From contig NZ_JBHSXH010000015.1 of the NCBI RefSeq assembly GCF_042662625.1, positions 558,001-622,000 of the forward strand: 64,000 nucleotides of DNA, read 5' to 3'. Below the pieces are notes generated by a model. It saw nothing but the letters and a program-made list of their open reading frames with translations. It did not search any database and was not told the origin of the DNA. This DNA is from Halopelagius fulvigenes. Lineage in GTDB: Archaea; Halobacteriota; Halobacteria; Halobacteriales; Haloferacaceae. Below are positions 33,678 to 41,949 of the stretch, piece by piece (the first letter of the stretch is position 1; each line of letters opens with the position of its first letter). The position numbers were made by a program, and so were the translations under genes.

Positions 33678-33841
33678 GGGGGACGTTCGTCCGCGCGCGG
33701 GAAAAGTCCGCCAGCCGATTCGGGACCGACGGTGGCGCTCCGTTCGAGGACGGACGTACCGCTCGCACCGAGACCGCGCCGTCCGCCGCGGCCGTCCGAA
33801 ACCCCCGGCGTTCAAGCCGCCGGAGTGCATGTCTTAGTGCT

Positions 33842-34231
33842 ATGATGACGCGCGACGAACGAGACCCGTTGGCAGTGTTCGACGACGACGTCGTCTCGCG
33901 GACTGCCGAGGAGGCGGGGGTCGGCGCGGACCGCCTCAGAAGCGTCGCGCGAAGCCACCAGCGGACGGTCCGCGACCTCCCGGGGGTCGAGGACATCGTC
34001 TACGAGTGGCGGCGGTCACTCCCGGGGAACCCGCTGGTCGAACGACGGACCGAGGCGTACTACCTCGCGGTGGACGCGACCGTCTGGGGCGAGTACGGCG
34101 AGGCGCTCTCGCTTCCGCTCGACGAGTTCGACGCCCTCAGAGCGCTCCACGAGAACCAACTGGCCGCGACGCTCGGGTCCGAGGCCGTGCCCGACGACGG
34201 CAGGCTACCGCTCGTTTTGACGCGCCCCTGA
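33842..34231 (+). CDS. Conserved-looking haloarchaeal protein, unknown function
   Basis: This 129-residue acidic soluble protein starts at tandem ATG codons. It is mostly helical, with segments such as EEAGVGADRLRSVARSHQR, which may be a small DNA-binding-like helix pair, and EDIVYEWRRSLPGNPLVERR. No enzyme motif or membrane segment is seen. It is divergent from the sugar isomerase gene. I do not recognise the family. Confidence 0.65.
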   Translation: MMTRDERDPLAVFDDDVVSRTAEEAGVGADRLRSVARSHQRTVRDLPGVEDIVYEWRRSLPGNPLVERRTEAYYLAVDATVWGEYGEALSLPLDEFDALRALHENQLAATLGSEAVPDDGRLPLVLTRP

Positions 34232-34458
34232 GTCAGTCGTCGTCCTCCGCCGCGACGGGGTCACCGTCCAGAGGCCGGGTGCCCGTGGAGCCGTGCTCCA
34301 CGACGCCGTCGGCCGACGGCCGACCGCCCTCCGAACCGCGTTCGAGGGGGTTACCGTCCTGCGGACGGTCGCTCACGGGGTCGGCACGCGCCGAGTCGCG
34401 CCCTCGGAGGACCCGGCGACGGTGGTGGAGGTACTGCTCGACGGGACGGAGTTCGCCG

Positions 34459-35601
34459 TCACAGACCGAGTTCCCGACCGATGACGAGGTGCTGTATCTC
34501 GCTGGTCCCCTCGCCTATCTCCATCAGCTTGGCGTCGCGGTAGAATCGCTGCGGCGCGAAGTCCTCTGTGTACCCGTACCCGCCGAGCACCTGCACGGCG
34601 TCTTCGGCCACTTCGCGGGCCGCCTCGCTGGCGTCGAGTTTCGCCAGCGCCGACTCCCGCGTGACCGGTTCGCCGGCGTCGTACGTCGTCGCCGCGCGGT
34701 GGGTGAGGAGGCGCGCCCGTTCGGTCTTGCGGTGCATGTCCACGAGTTTGTCGCGGATGGCGTCGAACTTCGAGATCGGCTTGCCGAACTGCTCGCGTTC
34801 GAGGGCGTAGGACTTCGCCGCCTCGAACGCCCCCTGCGCGAGGCCCGTCGAGAGCGCCGCGATGGAGATGCGCCCGCCGTCTAGCGTCTTCTTCGTCTGC
34901 GTCCACCCCTCGCCCTCTTCGCCCAGCAGGCGGTCCTCGGGGAGGTACAGGTCGTCGAACCGAATCTCGCAGGTCGGCGAGGAGTTCAGCCCCATCTTGT
35001 CCCACACCGTCGTCACCTCGAAGCCGTCGTCGTTCCGCGGGTCCACGATAAACGTCGAGATGCCGTCGTACCCCGCCCCGGGGTCCGTCACCGCCTTCAC
35101 CAGTATCGATCCGGCGACGTTGGCGTTCGTGATGAACTGCTTCGTCCCGTTCAGGACGTACCCGTCGCCGTCCCGTTCGGCGGTGGTGTCCATGTCGCTG
35201 GCGTCGGACCCCGACCCGGGTTCGGTGAGCGCCCACCCGCCGAGGTACTCCCCCTCCGCGAGGGGGCGGAGCCACCGCTCCTTCTGGTCGTCGGTGCCGA
35301 ACATCTCGATGGGTTTCGAGGCGAGACTGACGTGGGCGGCGTAGGAGAGGCCGACACCGCCGGAGACGCGCCCGAGTTCCTCCGTCACGAGGGCGTACAT
35401 CAGTTGGTCGCCGCCGAGTCCGCCGTACTCCTCCGACACCGGCACGCCGAGCATGTCGAGCGCCGCCAACTGCTCGAACACCTCCTCCGGGAACCGGTGT
35501 TCCGTCTCTATCTCCTGTGCGATGGGGGATATCTCCGCCTCGCAGAACTCCCGAACAGTGTCCCGAATCATCCGGTGTTCGGAGGGTAACTCGAAGTCCA
35601 T
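34459..35601 (-). CDS. Acyl-CoA dehydrogenase
   Basis: This 380-residue FAD-dependent enzyme oxidises acyl-CoA to enoyl-CoA. The N-terminal helical domain, central beta domain (GGWALTEPGSGSDASDM, the FAD/substrate signature) and C-terminal helical domain (QVLGGYGYTEDF) are all present at normal length. The catalytic base is expected as Glu near residue 365 (GEGTSEIQ). Chain-length specificity is not evident. A TATA-like GTTTAATG sits about 29 bases upstream of the ATG, indicating leaderless expression. It is monocistronic. Confidence 0.95.
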   Translation of the reverse strand: MDFELPSEHRMIRDTVREFCEAEISPIAQEIETEHRFPEEVFEQLAALDMLGVPVSEEYGGLGGDQLMYALVTEELGRVSGGVGLSYAAHVSLASKPIEMFGTDDQKERWLRPLAEGEYLGGWALTEPGSGSDASDMDTTAERDGDGYVLNGTKQFITNANVAGSILVKAVTDPGAGYDGISTFIVDPRNDDGFEVTTVWDKMGLNSSPTCEIRFDDLYLPEDRLLGEEGEGWTQTKKTLDGGRISIAALSTGLAQGAFEAAKSYALEREQFGKPISKFDAIRDKLVDMHRKTERARLLTHRAATTYDAGEPVTRESALAKLDASEAAREVAEDAVQVLGGYGYTEDFAPQRFYRDAKLMEIGEGTSEIQHLVIGRELGL

Positions 35602-35727
35602 GGGGTGATCTTCAGACGTGAGCGCATTAAACCAATCGAACGACCATTACAGACTCGTTCCGGGCGGCGTGACTGTCCGTCTCGACCGACCACAGGCATT
35701 TTTGTTCGGGGTCGGTACTGGGCTTCG

Positions 35728-36150
35728 ATGTACAACCGGGTAGTAGTCCCGACGGGCGTCTCCGGGTCCGACGCCGACGGGCGGACGGTCGGCCGCGCCC
35801 TCGACGTGGCGCAACGGTACGACGCCGACCTGCACGTCCTCCGCATCGAGGACCCGAAGACGGTGGACGCCGAGGCGCCCGCGACGGACCCCAACGACGT
35901 GCGGTCCGCCCGCGACGACCGACCTGCGGTCCCCGACCGAGTCGAAGAACGCGCGTTCGCCGGCGGCGTGAGCGTCGTCGAGGCGGCCCGACGCGGACCG
36001 CCGACCGACGTGATAGAGGCGTACGTGGACGAGGGGAGCGACCTCGTGGTGATGTCAGAACGCGGGGCGTTCTGCGACGAACCGCACCGACTCGGCGGGG
36101 TCGTCGGGCGATTCCTCCGGGAGTCCCCCGTCACCGTCATGACCGTCTGA
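35728..36150 (+). CDS. Universal stress protein (UspA family)
   Basis: This 140-residue Rossmann-like protein begins MYNRVVVPTGVSG and ends with the family GVVGRFLRESPVTVMTV segment. The ATP-binding G-x2-G-x9-G-(S/T) motif is only partly matched (GAFCDEPHRLGGVVGRFL), so nucleotide binding is uncertain. The start at 35728 is the family start. A T-rich element lies about 28 bases upstream. It stands alone. Confidence 0.85.
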   Translation: MYNRVVVPTGVSGSDADGRTVGRALDVAQRYDADLHVLRIEDPKTVDAEAPATDPNDVRSARDDRPAVPDRVEERAFAGGVSVVEAARRGPPTDVIEAYVDEGSDLVVMSERGAFCDEPHRLGGVVGRFLRESPVTVMTV

Positions 36151-36225
36151 ACCGAGACGTGAGGGCCGACGGGCGCTCTCCGGCCCCGCCCAGAGAGTTA
36201 TACCCGCGCCCGCCGTACCCCGTGT

Positions 36226-37023
36226 ATGGAACTCCGCCGCCTCGTTCGGGGGCGCGTGGATTGGCCGCGACTCGAAGCAGTCGCCCGCGAACTACAGACG
36301 CGCTACGGACGAGAGGAACTACGAATCCGCTTTCTCGAAGCGGACAACTGGCTCTCTACGCCGATGGTCGTCGACGACGAGTGGTTCGTGAAGGTCATCT
36401 CGCGCCAGAACTCGTTCGTTCACGCTCTCTTCACCACGACTCGTAACCTCGGGGCCGTCTCCTCGGGGAGGGAGGGCTTCTTCGAGCACTTCGGGACGCC
36501 GTTCCAGATGGCCGAACACGAACTGGAGGCGACCCGTCGGATGCGAGAGATAGGCGTCAACGCGCCGGAACCCGTCGAAGCCTTCGAGGTGGAGGGACTC
36601 GGCGTCCTCGTGTTGGAGTACCTCCCGAACTTCCGCCCCATCGACGAGTTGGACCGCGAACGGGAGGCGAACCTCGCGCCCGACGTGTTCGCGTCTCTCC
36701 GTCGGATGCACGACAACGGACTCGCCCACGGCGACCTGCGGGCGGAGAACGTCCTCATCGTCGACGGCGAGGTGTTCTTCATCGACGCGACGAACGTCAG
36801 CGAAGAGAACGAGGACGACGCCCGGTCGTACGACATCGCCTGCGCACTCGCGGCGTTCGAACCCCTCATCGGCGCGAAGGAGACCGTCGCCGCCGCGATG
36901 GAGTCGTACGACACCGACGAACTCCTCTCGGCGCTGGAGTTTCTCGACTTCGTCAACATCCGCCCGGATCACGACTTCGACGCGGCGGCGCTGAAAGGCG
37001 AGATAGAGAAGTGCGCGAGCTGA
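36226..37023 (+). CDS. RIO-like / Bud32-like serine kinase
   Basis: This 265-residue protein has a compact kinase fold. Features include an N-lobe Lys in WFVKVISRQNSF, the catalytic loop AHGDLRAENVLI near residue 168, and the metal-binding VFFIDATNVS (Asp in place of the DFG Asp). The HGDLxxxN loop groups it with RIO1/Bud32-type or lipopolysaccharide-kinase-like families. The substrate is unknown. A TATA-like GTTATACC lies 27 bases before the ATG. Confidence 0.8.
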   Translation: MELRRLVRGRVDWPRLEAVARELQTRYGREELRIRFLEADNWLSTPMVVDDEWFVKVISRQNSFVHALFTTTRNLGAVSSGREGFFEHFGTPFQMAEHELEATRRMREIGVNAPEPVEAFEVEGLGVLVLEYLPNFRPIDELDREREANLAPDVFASLRRMHDNGLAHGDLRAENVLIVDGEVFFIDATNVSEENEDDARSYDIACALAAFEPLIGAKETVAAAMESYDTDELLSALEFLDFVNIRPDHDFDAAALKGEIEKCAS

Positions 37024-37056
37024 GCGGAGAACGAGAGCGCCCGTCGTCCGCGCCGT

Positions 37057-37086
37057 CGACCCCGAGTGCGACGCTTCGGGGTCGTC
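37057..37086 (+). terminator. Hairpin after the RIO-like kinase gene
   Basis: CGACCCCGA and TCGGGGTCG form perfect 9-bp arms around a 10-base loop, about 35 bases past the kinase stop codon. No strong T-tract follows, so a termination role is tentative. Confidence 0.4.
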
Positions 37087-37202
37087 GAGGAGCGAGGAGC
37101 CGGGGCGGCCGCCGCCCGGAGCGGAGTTAATTTCTCTCGCGGAATCCGAGAATTGTATGGTAGGGTCTCCCACTAAGCCCGTCGGGTGGACAGTGGCGAA
37201 GG

Positions 37203-38036
37203 ATGATACCACCGGTGGCGAACAACTTTGTGGCTGGGGAGGACGCGGAGTCGGCGCTTTCGTACGTCTCGGACGTCAACGAGCGCGGAATCCGGGGGAT
37301 AGTGAACCTCCTCGGCGAACACTACGACTCCCGGGAGGACGCCGACGCCGACGTCCGGGAGTACCTCGAACTCGTCGAGCGAATCGGCGACAGGGACTTG
37401 GAGTGCACCGTCTCGGTGAAACCGTCGCAGATAGGACTCGGCGTGAGCGAGACGGCGTTCGAGGAGAACCTCGACCGCATCGTCGAACGCGCGACCGAAC
37501 GGGGCGTGTTCGTGTGGGTCGACATGGAGGACGCCGACACGACCGACGCGACTCTCGACGCGTTCGAGGCGAACGCCCGCGAGTCCGACGGCAACGTCGG
37601 CGTCTGCGTGCAGGCGAACCTCAAGCGGACCGGCGAGGACTTAGAACGCCTCGCGGACGTGCCGGGGAAGGTCCGACTCGTCAAGGGGGCGTACGACGAA
37701 CCGAAGTCCGTCGCATACAAGGACAAGTCCGTGGTGGACGAGAAGTACCGCGAGTATCTGGAGTTCATGTTCCGCGAGTTCGACGACGGCGTCGCCGTCG
37801 GGAGTCACGACCTCTCGATGGTGAACTTCGCGGCGGACCTCTACCGCGAACACCGGACGCCGTTCGAGGTGCAGATGCTGATGGGCGTCCGCGAGGACGC
37901 GCAGGAGCGACTCGTCGGGAAGATGCCGGTGTACCAGTACATCCCGTACGGGGACAAGTGGATGTCGTACTTCTACCGCCGGGTGCGGGAACGCAAGGAG
38001 AACGCCCTGTTTGCGCTTCGAGCGGTGCTCAACTGA
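37203..38036 (+). CDS. Proline dehydrogenase (ProDH), FAD-dependent
   Basis: This 277-residue TIM barrel oxidises proline to pyrroline-5-carboxylate. Family motifs are VSVKPSQIGL, FVWVDMEDA, CVQANLKRT, RLVKGAYDEP and the C-terminal YGDKWMSYFYRRVRERKEN, where ProDH places its substrate-binding arginines. The ATG at 37203 is the only good in-frame start. An out-of-frame ATG at 37157 sits 28 bases from a TATA-like GTTAATTT, so this gene probably has a leader. It works with the dehydrogenase at 38894. Confidence 0.93.
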   Translation: MIPPVANNFVAGEDAESALSYVSDVNERGIRGIVNLLGEHYDSREDADADVREYLELVERIGDRDLECTVSVKPSQIGLGVSETAFEENLDRIVERATERGVFVWVDMEDADTTDATLDAFEANARESDGNVGVCVQANLKRTGEDLERLADVPGKVRLVKGAYDEPKSVAYKDKSVVDEKYREYLEFMFREFDDGVAVGSHDLSMVNFAADLYREHRTPFEVQMLMGVREDAQERLVGKMPVYQYIPYGDKWMSYFYRRVRERKENALFALRAVLN

Positions 38037-38778
38037 GTCGGTTCGACTCGGCGTCGGGGTCGAGCAGTTTCGCCTCGGCCTTCCTGAGGTGCTCCAGAAG
38101 CGTCGTCTTCGAGATGTCCAGTTCCGCCGCGAGTTCGCGGGCCGAGATGCCGCGCGGCCACTGGTAGTAGCCCTCCTCGCGGGCGAGTTCGAAGACGTCC
38201 CGTTGCGTCGGCGTCAGCGTCCCGAGTCGTCGTTCGCGCTCGGGTTCCACCGTGTCGGAGGAGGCGATGCGGGCGACCGATATCTCCGCGCCGCTCTCCT
38301 CGCGCACCGCGTCGAGCTTCTCCTCTATCTCGCTGCGTTCGCCGGCGAAGCACACCTTCCAGTACTCCCGGCCGCCCTCGATGCGCGACGGCGCACTGTG
38401 GACGAACCCGTTCCGAAGCAGGACCGGACAGATCATCTCGCCGGGGTCGTACTCTAAGAAGAACTCGCGGGCGACCCGTCCGGGCGCGACGCGGGCGGCG
38501 CTCCGCCCGAACCGTTCCTGCAACTCTCGAACCTCCCCGGCGCGGTCCGACTCCTCGATGGCGTCCAACAACCGCTCTACTTCGTCCGCCGTCTCTCCGT
38601 AGGCCGTGAAGAGACCGTTCACCGTCTCGCCGTTCCCGAGGGTCTCCGGCGCGTTGTAGATGGCGTGCGCCAGGATCCCCCCTGGGAGGCGGTCCGTCGC
38701 CTCGATAGCCCAGCAGTTCGGATGCCACAGGTCGAGCGTCAGTCTGGTTCCCGTCGCGGTAGCCGTTCGGGCACTCAT
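38029..38778 (-). CDS. Bat-type HTH-10 transcriptional regulator, probable proline regulator
   Basis: This 249-residue regulator of the bacterioopsin-activator family has an N-terminal domain (about 10-175) and a C-terminal HTH_10 domain (about 188-245: LTPTQRDVFELAREEGYY, then GISARELAAELDISKTTLLEHLRKAE). It lies between the proline dehydrogenase gene (overlapping its end by eight bases on the opposite strand) and the P5C dehydrogenase-like gene. Local control of proline degradation is inferred from position. A TATA-like CATATACG lies about 30 bases upstream. Confidence 0.88.
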   Translation of the reverse strand: MSARTATATGTRLTLDLWHPNCWAIEATDRLPGGILAHAIYNAPETLGNGETVNGLFTAYGETADEVERLLDAIEESDRAGEVRELQERFGRSAARVAPGRVAREFFLEYDPGEMICPVLLRNGFVHSAPSRIEGGREYWKVCFAGERSEIEEKLDAVREESGAEISVARIASSDTVEPERERRLGTLTPTQRDVFELAREEGYYQWPRGISARELAAELDISKTTLLEHLRKAEAKLLDPDAESNRLS

Positions 38779-38893
38779 CGTTCGTCCGTAGACGACTGTC
38801 GCGTATATGGCTGACTATCGTGACGGTATGGGTTCGGGGGTACCGTCCATGGACGGGACGGGTTATTAAGCCGCGTTCGAGAACATTGCTATC

Positions 38894-40423
38894 ATGGCGA
38901 ACAGCGACCAAGTCTATAACCACTACATCGACGGCGAGTGGACGGACGGTTCGGGAGACGAGACGTTCGTGAGCGAGAACCCCGCGACGGGCGAGGCGCT
39001 CGGCGAGTTCCGCCGGGGGACGGAAGCCGACGTGGACGAGGCTCTCGCGGCCGCCGAGGACACCTTCGAGGAGTGGCGGAACCTCTCGTACATCGACCGC
39101 GCAGAGTACCTCTGGGACATCTACCACGAACTCCGAGAGCGACACGAGGAACTCGGCGAGATCGTCACGAAGGAGTGCGGCAAGGAGATAAGCGAGGGCA
39201 AAGCCGACGTGACCGAGGCGTGGCACATGGTCGAGTGGGCGGCGGGCGACGCCCGCCACCCGAAGGGCGACGTCATCCCCTCCGAGATTCCGTCGAAGGA
39301 CGCCTACATGCGCCGCAAGCCCCGCGGCGTCGTGGGCTGTATCACCCCGTGGAACTTCCCCGTCGCCATCCCCTTCTGGCACATGGCCGTCGCCCTCGTC
39401 GAGGGGAACGTCGTCGTCTGGAAGCCCGCCGAACAGACGCCGTGGTGCGCTCAGATCATCGCGGAGATGTTCGAGGACTCGGGCATCCCCGAGGGCGTGT
39501 TCAACATGGTGCAGGGCTTCGGCGACGCCGGGTCCGCCATCGTGGACGACTCCCGCGTCGACACGGTGCTTTTCACCGGATCGGCGGAAGTCGGCCACGA
39601 GATCGCCTCGAAGGTCGGCGGCGAACCCGGCAAACTCGTCGCCGCCGAGATGGGCGGGAAGAACAACGTCGTCGTCACCGAGAAGGCGGACGTAGACGTC
39701 GCGGTTCACTCCGCGGTGATGTCGTCGTTCAAGACCACCGGCCAGCGCTGCGTCTCCTCGGAACGACTCGTCGTCCACGAGGAGGTGTACGACGAGTTCA
39801 AGGAGCGATTCGTCGAGGTGGCGCAGAACGTCTCGGTCGGCGACCCCCTCGACTCGGACACGTTCATGGGGCCCCTCATCGAGGAGGGCCACAAGGAGAA
39901 GGTGACGAAGTACAACGAACTCGCGGAACGCGAGGGCGTGAACGTCCTCGTCGACCGGACGGAACTCGACGACGACGAGATTCCCGACGGCCACGAGGAG
40001 GGCCACTGGATCGGTCCGTTCGTCTACGAGGCGGACCCCCACGAGGACCTGCGCTGCACCCACGAGGAGGTGTTCGGCCCGCACGTCGCCCTGCTGAAGT
40101 ACTCCGGCGACATCGAGGACGCGGTGGAGATTCACAACGACACCGACTACGGACTGGCCGGCGCGATAATCTCCGAGGACTACCGGCAGATAAACTACTT
40201 CCGCGACCACGCGGAGGTCGGACTCGCCTACGGGAACCTCCCGTGCATCGGCGCGGAGGTCCACCTCCCCTTCGGCGGCGTCAAGAAGTCCGGCAACGGT
40301 TACCCGTCGGCCCGCGAGGTCATTGAAGCCGTCACCGAACGCACGGCGTGGACGCTCAACAACTCGAAGGACATCCAGATGGCGCAGGGTCTCTCGGCGG
40401 ACATCAAGACGCAGGACGACTGA
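38894..40423 (+). CDS. Aldehyde dehydrogenase, probable 1-pyrroline-5-carboxylate dehydrogenase
   Basis: This 509-residue NAD(P)-dependent dehydrogenase is of normal ALDH length. The cofactor-binding segment is VLFTGSAEVGHEIASK, the catalytic Glu lies in AAEMGGKN and the nucleophilic Cys in TTGQRCVSSERL. Placement beside proline dehydrogenase and a regulator favours oxidation of glutamate semialdehyde to glutamate. A different aldehyde cannot be excluded. A TATA-like GGTTATTAAG about 28 bases upstream suggests a leaderless mRNA. Confidence 0.9.
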   Translation: MANSDQVYNHYIDGEWTDGSGDETFVSENPATGEALGEFRRGTEADVDEALAAAEDTFEEWRNLSYIDRAEYLWDIYHELRERHEELGEIVTKECGKEISEGKADVTEAWHMVEWAAGDARHPKGDVIPSEIPSKDAYMRRKPRGVVGCITPWNFPVAIPFWHMAVALVEGNVVVWKPAEQTPWCAQIIAEMFEDSGIPEGVFNMVQGFGDAGSAIVDDSRVDTVLFTGSAEVGHEIASKVGGEPGKLVAAEMGGKNNVVVTEKADVDVAVHSAVMSSFKTTGQRCVSSERLVVHEEVYDEFKERFVEVAQNVSVGDPLDSDTFMGPLIEEGHKEKVTKYNELAEREGVNVLVDRTELDDDEIPDGHEEGHWIGPFVYEADPHEDLRCTHEEVFGPHVALLKYSGDIEDAVEIHNDTDYGLAGAIISEDYRQINYFRDHAEVGLAYGNLPCIGAEVHLPFGGVKKSGNGYPSAREVIEAVTERTAWTLNNSKDIQMAQGLSADIKTQDD

Positions 40424-40499
40424 ACGCCTCACACTCCCGCATCGAACGGCTCTTTTTCCGCGTCGTCGCTCTCGCTCGAACGGAGAGGAACGTGTGAAA

Positions 40500-40740
40500 G
40501 GTCGCGCGCCACCGGATGGGCGGCGCGCGTTCGGCAGTAGGCTGGCAGCCCTGCCGGGCGAGAGGATGAAGGGAGGTGGAAACCGCCTCCGCCGGGTTCG
40601 GAGGCGGCGGGCGACGCCGTGGCGTCGTCTGTGCCGTAGTGGACCCCGTGCACTACGGCGTGGTGCGGCGGGTCGTGCCGACTCTCGACGAGAAAAGCGT
40701 CGGGCGTCGGCGATTCACTCTAAACGACGGGTATCAATAA
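40500..40740 (-). ncRNA. Candidate structured RNA or hairpin array after the aldehyde dehydrogenase gene
   Basis: The 385-base gap between 40424 and 40808 lacks a convincing gene. Strong inverted repeats occur at 40504-40528, 40532-40556 (with a nested GGCT-GGC-AGCC), 40572-40590, 40612-40627 and 40633-40659 (9-bp arms). The arm at 40583-40590 can also pair with 40600-40607, giving mutually exclusive stems. On the minus strand, TTTATTGA (40736-40743) could be a TATA box and would start an RNA near 40713. I find no RNase P or SRP RNA signature. It may instead be a terminator array. Confidence 0.4.
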
Positions 40741-40808
40741 ACCCTCCGGGCGTTTCACGGCAATATAGGGGGGATAACGTGTCACTAAGCCCGTCCGAAC
40801 CGGCCGAT

Positions 40809-41240
40809 TCACGCCGGGGATTCGGTCTCTCGACGGAGGGCGGCTTCGAGGTTTTCGAGTTCGTCGTCGAGATTCCGCTTGAAGAACCGTTCGACGCCGG
40901 GGACGCGGCCGTCGACGACGAACTCGTTGAGGAGTCGGGTTCCGCCGTCTATCTCCTCGACGGTGTGCTCGCCCGTGACGCGCATCACCTTCGACCGGCC
41001 GACGAACTTGACGTGCCGCGGCGGGTCGAACTCCACGTCCTCCGTCTCCACCGTCGCGGTGGAGTTCAGAAACGGAATCGGGAGGCTCACCTCCCACGTC
41101 GCGCGGTTCGTCCCCTCCTCTAACCGATAACTCTCGACGACGCTGATGGCGGTGGCCCGCTTTCCGGGGTCGGAGATGAACTCCCAGATTCGCTCCGGCG
41201 GTGCATCGAACTCGAACGCCCGGCGAACGCGGACCGTCAT
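40809..41240 (-). CDS. SRPBCC (START-like / CoxG-type) ligand-binding protein
   Basis: This 143-residue helix-grip protein begins MTVRVRRAFEFDAPPERIWEFISDP and has the SRPBCC pattern of an early helix, beta strands (WEVSLPIPFLNSTATVE, FVGRSKVMRVTGE) and a long C-terminal helix (VERFFKRNLDDELENLEAAL). Such proteins bind hydrophobic ligands or act as cyclases; the ligand here is unknown. It is a single gene upstream of the hairpin-rich region. Confidence 0.82.
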   Translation of the reverse strand: MTVRVRRAFEFDAPPERIWEFISDPGKRATAISVVESYRLEEGTNRATWEVSLPIPFLNSTATVETEDVEFDPPRHVKFVGRSKVMRVTGEHTVEEIDGGTRLLNEFVVDGRVPGVERFFKRNLDDELENLEAALRRETESPA

Positions 41241-41279
41241 GGTATCGACGTACGAGACGGGAGTAAAAAAGCCAACCGA

Positions 41280-41504
41280 CTAACTCAGCGTGACGCGCCA
41301 CGTCGTTGAACGGGCCCGACCCCACTTCTCGATATCGACGTCGTCGGACTTCTCCGCGAGTCGAGGGAGGCGAGAACCGACCTGTTTCGACGAGAGGCCA
41401 ATCGCTTCGGCGATGTTCTTCGCCCGGAAGTATCGCTCACCGCGGGAGACGCTCTCCCGCAGGTAAGCGACAATCCGCTGTTCTTCCTCGGTGTACTCGG
41501 ACAT
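41280..41504 (-). CDS. Small haloarchaeal winged-helix-like protein (DUF7123-like)
   Basis: This 74-residue protein has a helix-turn-helix-like layout: EEQRIVAYLRESVSRGERYF, then RAKNIAEAIGLSSKQVGSRL as the candidate recognition region and SRLPRLAEKSDDVDIEKWGRA after it. It is probably a DNA-binding regulator. The family name is from memory of haloarchaeal annotations and was not checked. The ATG at 41504 is used because upstream residues are Arg-rich noise. Confidence 0.75.
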   Translation of the reverse strand: MSEYTEEEQRIVAYLRESVSRGERYFRAKNIAEAIGLSSKQVGSRLPRLAEKSDDVDIEKWGRARSTTWRVTLS

Positions 41505-41559
41505 CTTCACCTCCCCTAGGGGATTTTCCGTCTTAACGGTTTCTCGTTCTGCACTCCGT

Positions 41560-41633
41560 TCGTCGCGCCCGCGGGTCGGACAGACCCGCGTTCCGCCGGC
41601 GCGCGGTCGGACGCGCGGGCGGTCACGGACGCG
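41560..41633 (-). terminator. GC-rich hairpins after the small two-span membrane gene
   Basis: GCGGGTC/GACCCGC with a GGACA loop and CGCGCG/CGCGCG with a GTCGGA loop lie just past the stop of the minus-strand gene ending at 41639. They may end its transcript before the winged-helix gene. No T-tract is evident. Confidence 0.35.
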
Positions 41634-41638
41634 GGACG

Positions 41639-41821
41639 TTACCAGTAGATGTGCGTCGCGGCGACGGCGAGACACGCGGCGACCATCGCGGCGGCGAACC
41701 CGATGGCCGTCGCGAACTGGTCGCCGACGGCGAGCATCGCCACGGCGGCGAAGAGCGCTACGACCGAGAAGAGGACTGCGAACCCGATTCCCTTGTCAGA
41801 GCCGACAGTACCGGTTTCCAT
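41639..41821 (-). CDS. Small two-span membrane protein (DUF7525-like)
   Basis: This 60-residue protein has a short polar N-terminus (METGTVGSDKG) and two transmembrane helices (about 12-32 and 37-56) ending THIYW. The family name is recalled from haloarchaeal annotations and not verified. The start at 41821 is preferred over one eight codons upstream. Function is unknown. Confidence 0.68.
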   Translation of the reverse strand: METGTVGSDKGIGFAVLFSVVALFAAVAMLAVGDQFATAIGFAAAMVAACLAVAATHIYW

Positions 41822-41949
41822 ACCTCTCGCTTCGAGTCCGACCACTTAGTTCATTCGACACCCGTTCACACGGCGGGGTAGAACATCAATACAACACACA
41901 GTCACGCTTGTCCGAATGACCTATACCAGAGAAGCGTATCCGCGAAAGT

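Noticed and set aside
34221..34484. Plus-strand ORF between the unknown gene and acyl-CoA dehydrogenase (GTG at 34293)
   Set aside because: It reads plausibly but has no good start, overlaps the dehydrogenase end and lacks a recognised family; left out as a gene.
37157..38167. Long plus-strand frame starting at 37157
   Set aside because: Arg-rich shadow of the proline dehydrogenase; noted only because its ATG matches the TATA spacing.
40500..40740. RNase P RNA or SRP RNA gene
   Set aside because: Neither strand shows the archaeal RNase P P4 core or the SRP helix 8 signature that I could recognise.
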